Source: Anseranas semipalmata | Taxonomy: Eukaryota; Chordata; Aves; Anseriformes; Anseranatidae | Assembly (NCBI GenBank): GCA_013399115.1 | Contig: VXAA01006433.1 | Location: 1,557,279 to 1,621,278 of the forward strand | Length of the DNA stretch: 64,000 bases | Direction: 5' to 3' | In this document: one piece after another, positions 40,943 through 50,408 of the stretch | How the letters are laid out: each line of letters starts with the position of its first letter | Position numbering within the stretch: position 1 is the stretch's first letter | Position numbers and translations under genes: made by a program | The notes under the pieces: generated by a model | What the model saw: the letters and a program-made list of their open reading frames with translations, nothing else | Database searches by the model: none | Told to the model about the DNA's origin: nothing

Positions 40943-41040
40943 ATAAATCACTTAATTCTTCATCCTCAGTTTTCTCATGTGTAAATTAGGATTAAAGTTG
41001 AGCTGTTTTGAGGTTTGGGTTATAAATAGATAATCAAGAG
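40943..41040 (+). mobile_element. Probable MIR SINE fragment
   Basis: The core follows the MIR pattern in sense order: AATCACTTAATTCTTC, CCTCAGTTTTCTCATGTGTA, AATTAGGATTAAAG, then GAGCTGTTTTGAGG, corresponding to the MIR segments (AGTCACTTAACCTC, CTCAGTTTCCTCATCTGTA, AATGGGGATAAT, GGGTTGTTGTGAGG). Ancient MIR copies are known from bird genomes. Sequence to the left (from about 40860) may belong to it as well. Confidence 0.65.
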
Positions 41041-42810
41041 CTGGGGAAACTTCAGAGGATTCGTAATTGTTTTTACCCTTCCTACTCACTGAAAACCTAT
41101 CATTTTTTGGCAGTGTTTTTGAAGGCTGTCACCGTGGCCAGTCACTTAGAGTAACACTGAAGTGTCTGTTTCTTCAGGGGCTTCCCAACTGCCTGCAGGG
41201 CAGAGCCTGGGAATGGAGACTTCTTTCTGTCTATGAGTAGTTATTAATACACAATTCATATTTTGTACTTAGACGTTAGAATAAAATTGATCCCACCCTT
41301 TTGTCAGCTACAAAGTTTTAGCCAATTCTAGGTTTTCTATAAACTTGGTTTAACACCAGTGAAGGCTTTTTATAACCTTATGGAAGTTCTAATTGATTTC
41401 CTTTTTTCCTTACCACAAAGGAGTTCAAAAATACTAACCCATTTGGGTTTTGTGTAAATGAAAACTGAAAGTGCCAAATTTATTTCACAAAGATTTGTGC
41501 ATTTATATAGTCTGCTACAGGCATAAAATTTCAGGAATTCCAGTCCTTTCAGAAGTCTTATCACATGCTGATCTGTTCAAACTTTTGTGGTGTAAGTCAT
41601 TCTTAAACAATACCTTTTAACTTTGGTGGCTATTTGCAGAGTCCAAATACCTAAAGACAAATTTCATCACTGAAACAGCGGCTTTGCAAAATCCAAATTG
41701 CTTAAAAACAAATTGTTAAATCAGTTTTAATACTGATGAGCAGTTAGCATATTTCTGATGATTGTGGTCAATATATAAACTAACATGAAATAAAATCAAT
41801 TTTATTTTAAAGAGAACTATTTAATGTTGAAATTTTAATGGGGTCATTTCTGTGATGTAGTGTTTGTTAATGTGCTAGTACTTGTCCTTCCAACATACAG
41901 TTAATTTAGTAAAGCTTTCAAATGTGTGCTTAGACCTGCCAAGTCAGACATGCACTTAAGTAATTAACAAAGTATGTACTCCATTTTGAATTCAGTTTTA
42001 AAGAATTAAGTAAAAGAAACTCATTATTAGAATTATCTGTTTTGGATTAAATGGAACATGAAAGCATTATTACAACATTACAAAAATTATTCAATTAATG
42101 TATGGGTAGAATAGCACCTATCCACCAAAAAAGAGATTTGGATGAACTAGATGGAGGCAATGTAGAAGTCAAATGTGCAGGTAATTGCAGTGGATGGACA
42201 TTTCTGCAGCTGTATTTCCCACTGTGCTCTGCATCCCTTCGTGTCAGGCCTGTTGCAGGAGAAGTGCTGGCTGCAGTCCAGATTTTGTGAAGTCATGGCC
42301 CTAAGCTGTAAGCGGAGGAGAGATATTTGTGCACGGTGACATCCCACTGCTGCCGCCTCTTGAAGTCTGGATATGCGGGAAATATAGAAGTGGGTGTACA
42401 CAAAAAGTATTATAAATGGGCAAATTGCTGGCAAATCTCAGTAGGAGTGTTTTTAATATCTACGCATGTATTTTGTTACCAAGAAGTGTCTTTGCAAACC
42501 AGGGAAAATCAGCTCTCTTTTTCTACATGAGTATTTTTTAGCACATACGGGGCTTTAGTGTTATTCGTGGTGGTCTCCATAGCTCAAAAGTAGGTTGTTA
42601 TTTCTTCGGCTCAGACTGTTTCAATGTATTAGGTCTAATGTAACCTTGGTATAAGGGCAGTGATGTGAAATGGACTTATGCCAGCAATGAATTTATAACA
42701 TTTTTATTAGAAATGAATAGCACAGAGGTTGTCCTCAGGGTCTCAGGCAACTGCTACAGTGATCAGTTTGGTTGTTCTAATATAATAAGCAGATATTGAC
42801 TTAAGTTGAG

Positions 42811-42908
42811 GTGAACACCAAGATTTACTGTCTTGAAAACTAAAATATTGACTGAGGGAAAACCAGAGTCAATATTTACCTTGAGGGACAATAAATCTTG
42901 ATGTTCAC
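42811..42908. repeat. 98-nt inverted repeat (pre-miRNA-like or MITE-like hairpin)
   Basis: Arms 42811-42832 and 42887-42908 are inverted copies with 20 of 22 positions paired. Inside them, after an asymmetric 10/9-nt internal loop, 42843-42853 and 42867-42877 form a perfect 11-bp stem around a 13-nt loop (42854-42866). Both outer mismatches are C opposite A on the + strand, so in a - strand transcript they become G-U wobbles and the outer stem is continuous. It lies deep in the 47-kb intron, antisense if it is transcribed in the better-paired orientation. A small non-autonomous DNA transposon with long terminal inverted repeats is the main alternative; no clear target-site duplication was seen. 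Confidence 0.7.
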
Positions 42909-45189
42909 TGAAATATGAAGTCGCTATGATTTTCAGAAGTGTTGAACCTAGTTCTAGTTTAAGCTGCAGGTGCTCATCAGGAAAGCTACCTGAAGGATAG
43001 CTATGAATTTCTTCTAATGAATCACATCAATTGGGCAAGTGCATTTGTTTCTGTATGTCCTTTGGGAGGTCAGCATTATTCCTGACCTACATGTAAATAA
43101 ATAAATTACAGAATGTGGTAAGTCACGTGAAAGCTCTCTGGTGGTTAGGTATTTGGACCTTTCATTAAAATGTAAGTATCAGCTGTTAAAAAAGAAAATA
43201 AGTAGACTAGCATTTGTATATATTGTTTGAGTAAAAAAAATCCATAAACTTTGAGATACTTTAGGAAGGACTTAGGGTTTGCATTGGAGTGAATGAGAGC
43301 TGGCTATTTTTCAGGGCAAATCTATAGCAGTTTGTATCTTAAAAAGTAGTTTTTGTCTTTCTTACCTTAACTTGCTTAGGACTGTGCCTATCAACTTGAT
43401 TGTAGGATTCAGATGTTGATCTATTTCAGACTAATTGTGGTTACAGAAAGTGATACAGAGGTCCTATGAAAGTCAGTGGCAGAACTCCCATTGACTTCAG
43501 CTGGGCATACTTCCACCCCTTGGTTCCTCAAACCCCCAAACCAGCATATGAATATGAATAAAAAATGAGGAAAACAGTTAATTTCCCCAAATGCTTGAAG
43601 TACTTTGATTGTGTTTGTTCCCTGAAAGGATTAAAGAGAAGAGACAGAGCTCTGTGTGGGACGGAGCCAGCCTGGCCCCCGGGCGCTGAGCCCTGCAGCC
43701 CCGCATGGGGCAGCTGCCAGTAGCTTCCAGCGCTTCCTCACACCCGAATGGTGCCAGAGAACGGGCCCCTCTATCCATCCCTTGATCGTTTTTTAGTTTC
43801 TGTCCTTCAGGAGATGGAATGTGGTAGTACAGCTCTGTACCTTTGTTGGATGGCTTGCTCTGAATGCGTTGTAAGTACATTGTCATAGTAAGTTTGCATG
43901 AGCTTGGCAAGGGTGAGCAGTAAGTGGATGGTTTTCACAGGAACTGTTGTCTTTGTGCTTGGGAAGAGCAGTGGCAGAGTTGGACAAGAGACTTTTGTAT
44001 CTGAAGTGGAGGTAGTAGATGGCAAACGCAGTGTGGACCCGGATACTGAGACTGTGTCTAAACTGTGTGACTGCTTGGGGTTGGGGCTGGGTGCTCCCAC
44101 AGACCTGGGTCCCCCTGCTTAGTGGGACCTGAAAGGTCTTAGGCTAAGGACTTGGCCAAAATCCTTTGAAAATGCAAAATCAAGAGAGAGAAACAGGAGA
44201 AAATAGCATCCTGCAGAGGAAAGGAAGACATTTCATGTCACCATGATTTTTAAATGCAAGGAAGGAGTCACAAATTACATTTACAGCTTCTAAACAGATG
44301 AAAAACGCAAACCCAAACAGTCTCATTGGTGGAAATCTTGCATCTCTTTCAGACTCCAGTTTAGAAGGTGTAATGGAGTTCACCGATACACATTGTAACT
44401 TGCTCTGAAGAAATCTCTCCATCCCAATGACATTTACTCACGCCTTCCCACTGTATTGGAGGTAGTGGCAGAGATGGCATTGAAGCTGGGCACAGGAGAG
44501 ACTTTGTTCACGGACGGGATGCACCGTGTTGTCAGCAGAAGAGCTTAGTAGAGCAGGTTATCCGTGACAGTTATATTTCAGGATTTTGGGTGGGAATTGT
44601 AACCAACGAGGGCGTGAGGAGCAGGCCAGCAGCAGACGGCCAGGCTGGCGGGTTCCCCGGGGCGAGCACGTGGAGCAGGAGCTGCAGGGCGTGAGTGGGT
44701 TGTTCAGGTACTGCCCAAATCATACGGCTGGTGCCGGGTGCCATCGTCCCTGTGTGCCCTGCCCAGCTCGTACAAAGCAACGTGTGTGTCAGAGGGCAGA
44801 GGCTGAGGAGGTTTCACGTGCGGTCATGCAGGCTTGACGTGACTAGGCAGCAGAATACAAATGCTGTATTAACAGCTTTATTATTGCAACCCTGCCTGCT
44901 TTCAGAAGAGAGCGTTTGAGGTATCACTTCATGCCAGTTGTATTTCCCTAACTGTGTATGGGGCCTTTGTTTTGTCCTCATGTTTGCTCTGGTGGGTTTT
45001 AGCTCATGTGGCATTCTATCCCTGCCCAAACCCTGCTGGTTTTCTTATGCAGAAATGTAACGCACATGGTAAATACTGCAGGTTTTGACCACCAAAATGC
45101 AACAGTGGTAAATTCCTGGTGTTACTGCTCTACTGCTGTCTGCAGATGGGCTTACATGGGTTCGGAGGGCTCTACATGTTTAACAGATT

Positions 45190-46180
45190 TTAATGCTGAA
45201 TGATGAGACATCACTGAGCTCACGAGCCAGGATCGCCAAGCCCTTGGTCTTGCCCAGCGCAGGAGCAGGCGCTGCTCTCTGCTGGCCGCGGGGTGGGTGC
45301 CGAGGTGTTCGCGGTGTTCGCATCACGGTGGTGTGTGGTTCACAGCTGCATCCTCTCAGCATGAGGAAGGTGTGCTAATTACAGTAAGGAAAAGAAGTTT
45401 AAATGCCTAAAGCCACTGTTTCTGTCGGTCGTTTCCTAGTGCATCTCTGACTCCAACCTCCCCTGTGGCAGCAGTGTACATGAGTTAGCTCTGGGGAAGC
45501 ACGCTGCCTAGCTCGGCTCCTGTGGCAGCGCCCATGCCAGCCTGTCACCCCAGCCGGGGCTGGCACGAGGGGACTCTGCGGGACAGTGAGCTGAAGGCAG
45601 AGGTGCCTGCTGCGGGTGAGAAACCCCAGGCCGAGCAGTGGATGCGGCACGTGGGCTGCCCCAACCCGCCCTGCCTGCAGCCCAGCTCACCTTTCGCTCT
45701 AATAGCAATGACGATGTGACAGTGCACTGGTAACACCTGAGGGTTTGCGTCCCTTGGCATTGCCCAGGGACACGTCTCTCCCCAGGGCTGTGGGTGCCCT
45801 GTGTCTGCACCCAGCTCTTGCCGCACCTGGCGCTTTGCTGCCTCCTGGCTTTGCCTCCCCTTGCAACGAGGGAAAACTCTGATCACGCCCTACACTTTTC
45901 CCACTGACGTGTGTAGAAAGCAGCGTCTTTTGTCGGACAATGCAGGCAGAGTGTGGTTGTTCTGACTGCCCTATAGGGCAGGGATGCTAACAAACACCCG
46001 GAGTCTCTGCATCCATCTGCTGGGTGTCGCTGGGGAGCACGCCGGCTCCGCAACGCGCCCTGCTGTGTCCCCCTGTGCCCGCGGGCTCGGCCGGGAGCAC
46101 AGCTCCCACCCTGCGGCTGCTTCCTCGCTTTGCTCCTGTGTGCACCAGTTCATGCTAACGAGCATGGCTGTATGGCTAAT
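45190..46180. other. GC-rich intronic segment
   Basis: About 1 kb of raised G+C with many overlapping open frames on both strands, none recognisable and none with a splice pattern that would join THSD7B. It is the largest of several GC-rich patches between 43.6 and 46.55 kb, just left of the young CR1. Confidence 0.45.
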
Positions 46181-46740
46181 TAGTGGCACTTGTGATGCCA
46201 CTCAAAACTTAGCTTCAATATACGCTTCATATAATATATGGATACCTATAAGTCACATAGTTAGGCCAAATACCATTGCCTCGGCATAAGGAAATCATTG
46301 GCCCATAAGAACACAGTGATCTTTCACAGACTTCCGTGCAGGCCCAGCGGAACCTGGAAGTGCAGAAGGCCTCCTGCCCCGCGGGTCGCAGCTGCCCCGC
46401 TGCCTCCAGCCTCGCAGCCTGTGCCTCCCCCCCGCGCAGCGCTGCTGCCCTGGCCCCCCCCTCCCCAGGATGCTCTCACTCACCAGCTCGTGCCCTGCTT
46501 GCCTCCCGCCAGCCCCGACTTCCAGGTCCCTCTCTTTTTTTTTACTTTGTGTATTTCTGCACATTTCTCCTTTCTGCTAAACGTACGCAGTATGTATGGA
46601 CTGCCAAAGACAGACCCCTGGTTAAAATTAATTTCTGATGTTTTCCCTTCCTGAGGGGGGTACTCTTTAGCAAGATATCTTTTTTTCATTTGATAAGAAA
46701 TTAATGTGCTGATGGTTCTGTTTTCAAGCTGGTTTCTAAA

Positions 46741-48297
46741 TCACAGAATCACAGAATTGTTCAGGTTGGAAGAGACCTCCAAGATCACCTAGTCCAACCT
46801 CTGACCTAACTCTAACAAGGCCCACACTAGACCATATCTCTAAGCTCAACATCTAAACGTCTTTTAAAGACCTCCAGGGATGGTGACTCAACCACTTCCC
46901 TGGGCAGCCCATTCCAATGCCTAACTACCCTTTCGGTAAAGAAGTTTTTCCTAACATTCAACCTAAACCTCCCCTGACGCAACTTGAGCCCATTCCCCCT
47001 CGTCCTGTCACCAGGCACGTGGGAGAAGAGGCCAATCCCTACCTCACTACAGCCTCCTTTAAGGTACCTGTAGAGAGCGATAAGGTCACCCCTGAGCCTC
47101 CTCTTCTCCAGGCTGAACAACCCCAGCTCCCTCAGCCGCTCCTCGTAAGGCTTGTTCTCGAGACCCCTCACCAGCTTTGTTGCCCTTCTCTGGACTCTCT
47201 CGAGCACCTCCATGTCCTTCTTGTAGTGAGGGGCCCAAAACTGAACACAGTACTCGAGGTGCGGCCTCACCAGAGCCGAGTACAGGGGGACAATCACCTC
47301 CCTAGTCCTGCTGGCCACACTGTTCCTGATACAAGCCAGGATGCCGTTGGCCTTCTTGGCCACCTGAGCACACTGCTGGCTCATATTCAGCCGACTGTCA
47401 ACCAGCACACCCAGGTCCTTCTCTGCCAGGCAGCTTTCCAGCCACTCATCCCCCAGCCTGTAGCTCTGCCTGGGGTTGTTGTGCCCCAGGTGCAGGACCC
47501 GGCACTTGGCCTTGTTAAACTTCATACAGTTGGCCTCAGCCCATCGGTCCAGCCTATCCAAATCCTCCTGCAGAGCCTTCCTACCCTCGAGCAGATCGAC
47601 ACACGCACCTAACTTGGTGTCGTCTGCAAACTTACTGAGGGTGCACTCGATCCCCTCGTCCAGATCATCTATAAAGATATTAAAGAGGACCGGCCCCAGT
47701 ACTGAGCCCTGGGGGACGCCACTAGTGACCGGCCTCCAACTGGACTTGACTCCATTAACCACGACTCTTTGGGCCCGGCCACCCAGCCAGTTTCTAACCC
47801 AACGAAGGGTACGCCAGTCCAAGCCACGAGCAGCCAGTTTCTTGAGGAGAATGCTGTGGGAAACGGTGTCAAAAGCCTTACTGAAGTCAAGGTAGACCAC
47901 ATCCACAGCCTTTCCCTCGTCCACTAAGCGCGTCACCTTGTCATAGAAGGAGATCAGGTTCGTCAAGCAGGACCTGCCTTTCATAAACCCATGCTGACTG
48001 GGCCCGATCGCCTGGTTGTCCCGCAAGTGCCGCGTGATGACACTCAAGATAATCTGCTCCATGAGCTTCCCTGGCACTGAGGTCAAACTAACAGGCCTAT
48101 AGTTCCCCGGGTCCTCCCTCCGGCCCTTCTTGTAGATGGGCGTCACATTTGCTAGCCGCCAGTCATCTGGAACCTCCCCTGAGAGCCAGGACTGCTGATA
48201 AATGATGGAAAGCGGCTCGGCCAGTTCCTCAGCCAGTTCTCTCAGTACCCTCGGGTGGATCCCATCGGGCCCCATCGACTTGCGTAAATCTCCCCAT
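46741..48297 (-). mobile_element. Young 5'-truncated CR1 LINE
   Basis: The element reads on the - strand. Its 3' end, at the left, has two ATTCTGTG octamers (on the - strand), the usual CR1 terminus with no poly-A. About 85 bp of 3' UTR precede the end of an intact ORF2 remnant, whose stop codon lies at 46827. The 5' end is truncated near 48297, within the segment before [11 protein letters not shown]. No target-site duplication is visible, as is usual for CR1. The absence of any stop or frameshift over about 1.46 kb of coding sequence suggests a recent insertion. Confidence 0.93.
46827..48297 (-). pseudogene. CR1 ORF2 remnant: reverse transcriptase domain, 5'-truncated but open
   Basis: This is the reverse transcriptase part of the CR1 ORF2 protein, which copies the element's RNA at the nicked target DNA. 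About 485 codons are open; the frame extends in chance flanking sequence to 48362, giving 511 codons, of which roughly the first 25 are not CR1. Counting from 48362, the visible motifs are [11 protein letters not shown] (residues 28-38), [35 protein letters not shown] (159-165, 47868-47888), [11 protein letters not shown], and the catalytic FADD (245-248, 47619-47630). The C-terminal segment ends in the family's usual RDMV and stop. The apurinic endonuclease domain and ORF1 are missing, so the copy cannot move on its own. Whole CR1 ORF2 is about twice this long. It is antisense to THSD7B. Confidence 0.92.
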
Positions 48298-49377
48298 CCT
48301 TTACCTCTGAAATATTGCAGATAAAGTTTCTTTATTGCTATGACCACAACATGAATAGTCATAATCTGCTATTTTAAAATGAAGCTATAAATTGAACCTG
48401 TGGCTGAAGTTCTTTATTTGAGGGGTGGCGTGGATTGATCTACAGTTATTTTAACAGTGAGACCTGAAGTGCTCACAGCAGCAAGGCCGAGGGAATTTTG
48501 GTGTGTGGAAGAAGAAACCTTAGGCGTGCTGTATTTTTTCAGGGCAGCACACAGTGCTTTCAGACAAAGCAAGAGAGAAAATTGTATCTTCAAATTGGCT
48601 TCTGCGGACAAACTGGATTCAAAATAAATAACTTTTATTCATTACCATAACAGAGCTGTTGACACACTCATTTGTTTAAACCTAAAAATCTGCTAAAGTA
48701 CTGTTTCGCAGTGTGCTGCTTCTAACAGCTTGAATGTCTGGCATCTTTTGGAAATGTTTATCAATCTTTTGGCTTTTTTTTCTTTCTTCTCTGTATTTGC
48801 TTGTATTTTCTTTCTACATAGATACCATAGTTCAGGTGAATACACAGTCATGTTTGATTGGGAGATATGTTAGAGATAAGTCACTTGCAGGGAAAAAAGC
48901 ATTTGTGGTGTTTGTGTATAAAGATGAAATTTGTAGGATGCATGAAATTTCATTCTTTTACAGCAAATGACTTACCAGGATATGTTAGAAGCAGAGGTAG
49001 ATTTTAAACTTGTACCTTCTGAAACATGAAGAGATGCAATGCATATGGTCCTGGTGAATGACATGATAGATTATAGCAAGAGCAGTCTGAGCAAATGAAA
49101 TTGTAATGGAATTCCTGCTCTGGCTTTAGAGAATAACTGTTATTTATCCTGTGTCCTAAGATGCTGTGTGCATACTACTGTTTATTATGTACTTAGAAAA
49201 CCCTTGGCAAGTCAATAATGAATAAATGAACTTAAAGATATGACAATGCTTGTAGCAAAAGGAGCATAAGCCAGGATGTTTTTCAGTGTACTCTTTTGTG
49301 GTTTTGGCTGATGTGTTTCTGCAGAGATGCTAACCCAGATAGTTCAAATGAATAGTTTTGATTCTTTTTCCTGGCAG
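48298..49377. other. Last part of the 47.2-kb THSD7B intron; no gene seen
   Basis: AT-rich intron between the CR1 insertion and the acceptor at 49376-49377; nothing recognisable apart from chance short frames. Confidence 0.65.
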
Positions 49378-49511
49378 GTGTACGAGGCAGTCCCATGCTA
49401 CACTGAGTGCAATCAGTATTCTTGGGTAGTCGAGCCGTGGTCTCCGTGCAAAATCAACAGTGAACAAAATTCCCTCCACTGTGGAGGAGGAATACAAACG
49501 AGGAAAGTCAG
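49378..49511 (+). CDS. THSD7B: THSD7B exon b: first half of a divergent TSP1 module
   Basis: The exon follows a T-rich tract ending in GGCAG (AG at 49376-49377) and is followed by donor GTGCGT at 49512. It starts in phase 0, matching the exon at 1953-2131, and holds 44 codons plus two bases (phase 2). It opens with VYEAVPCYTECNQY, closing the previous repeat and opening the next. The tryptophan motif is W-x4-W (WVVEPW) instead of WxxW, and the segment up to HCGGGIQTRKVR has a longer spacing between cysteines and no CxxS/TC O-fucosylation site. The run SLHCGGG, as opposed to the ENCGEG-type run I recall in THSD7A, is a main reason for calling THSD7B. Reading on past the donor meets a stop about 19 codons later, so splicing is required. 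Confidence 0.9.
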
Positions 49512-50254
49512 GTGCGTGAAGACTAAAGTGCAATTGCAAATTAAAAAGAACTCAAATATACTTGCATAAAGCTGAAATAACTGGCTAAGTGACAGCAAGT
49601 ATGTTGTTGAGTCCAAAGTATTTCAAATGAAAAGAAACATGCATTTCTGTGTAATGGTTTACAGGAAGAGCATCTCAGAGATGCAGCCTTGTGTTGCGAT
49701 TGAGACTTCTTTCAGGAAGAAGGCATGACATTTAAATTAGAATTCTTTAACATAAATACCATATAGATATAACACCGTCTGAGCTGCAGTCTCCATATTC
49801 TGATTTGCTAACATTTTTCCCAAGTAATGGCACTGCATTCACTGAGTGGTGCTCATTATTAGTAAGTATTCATTCCCTAGGCACAGGAAAACAATGAATT
49901 ATTTCCAAATGTTAGGATGTTACTAGTGGGAACACAAAGGTCTGTTCTTGCTGGTAGTCATTTTCTCTTCATTCATCTGTCATCTGATCAAAGTTAAAAG
50001 CCCCCTGTATGAAGTTTGAAATGTTTATTTAAAGTATTTATTGAAATCAGTGAGTAACAAAAGCCCGTCGTGTCTGTAGCTGTTTTGATTTGCTTTGTTA
50101 ATGCCATTAATTCCACGTTTTGACCAGCTGTACTGCATATAGCTTTGTGTTACATCCAGTGTCCTGCTTGGAGTCGAGCAGACTTGCACCTGATATCCAT
50201 CACTTCTGTAATAAGCTGATGATCCTCAAATGAAAATTTCTGTTTTCTGTGTAG
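49512..50254. other. 743-bp THSD7B intron; no other feature
   Basis: Phase 2 intron, donor GTGCGT and acceptor TTTCTGTGTAG, splitting an Arg codon. No repeat recognised. Confidence 0.8.
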
Positions 50255-50408
50255 GTGTGTAAGTACTGCTGAGGACCACGGAGGGGAGACTGTGTCCAAC
50301 ACTCTGTGTAATCAGGCTGAAATCCCAGATGAAATTCAGAAGTGTAGCTTGTACTGCCCCAGTGAGTGTGCAATGTCAGACTGGGGACAATGGAGCACGT
50401 GTCCGCAG
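50255..50408 (+). CDS. THSD7B: THSD7B exon c: end of one TSP1 module, start of the next
   Basis: The acceptor tract ending GTGTAG (AG at 50253-50254) precedes one base that completes an Arg codon from the previous exon, then 51 codons; the donor is GTAGGC at 50409 (phase 0). The peptide has six cysteines. It first finishes the divergent repeat (CVSTAEDHGGETVSNTLC and KCSLYCPSEC), then starts the next one with MSDWGQWSTCPQ, a regular WxxW motif. Length and phases on both sides agree with the neighbouring exons, and all three introns in this gene part that end in phase 0 do so after a CAG codon. The acidic linker (EIPDEIQ) is as expected between the TSP1 modules of THSD7 proteins. Confidence 0.9.

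Larger units (their letters stand above)
36641..46740. other. Third part of the 47.2-kb THSD7B intron; no confirmed gene
   Basis: Intronic sequence in which base composition alternates between AT-rich blocks and GC-rich islands (38.37-38.76, 43.64-43.76, 44.56-44.83, 45.19-46.18, 46.33-46.54 kb). It also holds a probable MIR, a 98-nt hairpin and A-rich/poly-T tracts (37273-37311, 39165-39176, 39250-39263). No spliced exon could be assigned. Confidence 0.5.

Noticed and set aside
45508..46689. Several 70-120-codon frames on both strands
   Set aside because: They mutually overlap in GC-rich DNA and show no homology or splice structure.
46917..47612. 231-codon open frame on the + strand inside the CR1
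   Set aside because: It is the antisense shadow of the intact RT frame; it has no domain of its own and lies wholly within the element.
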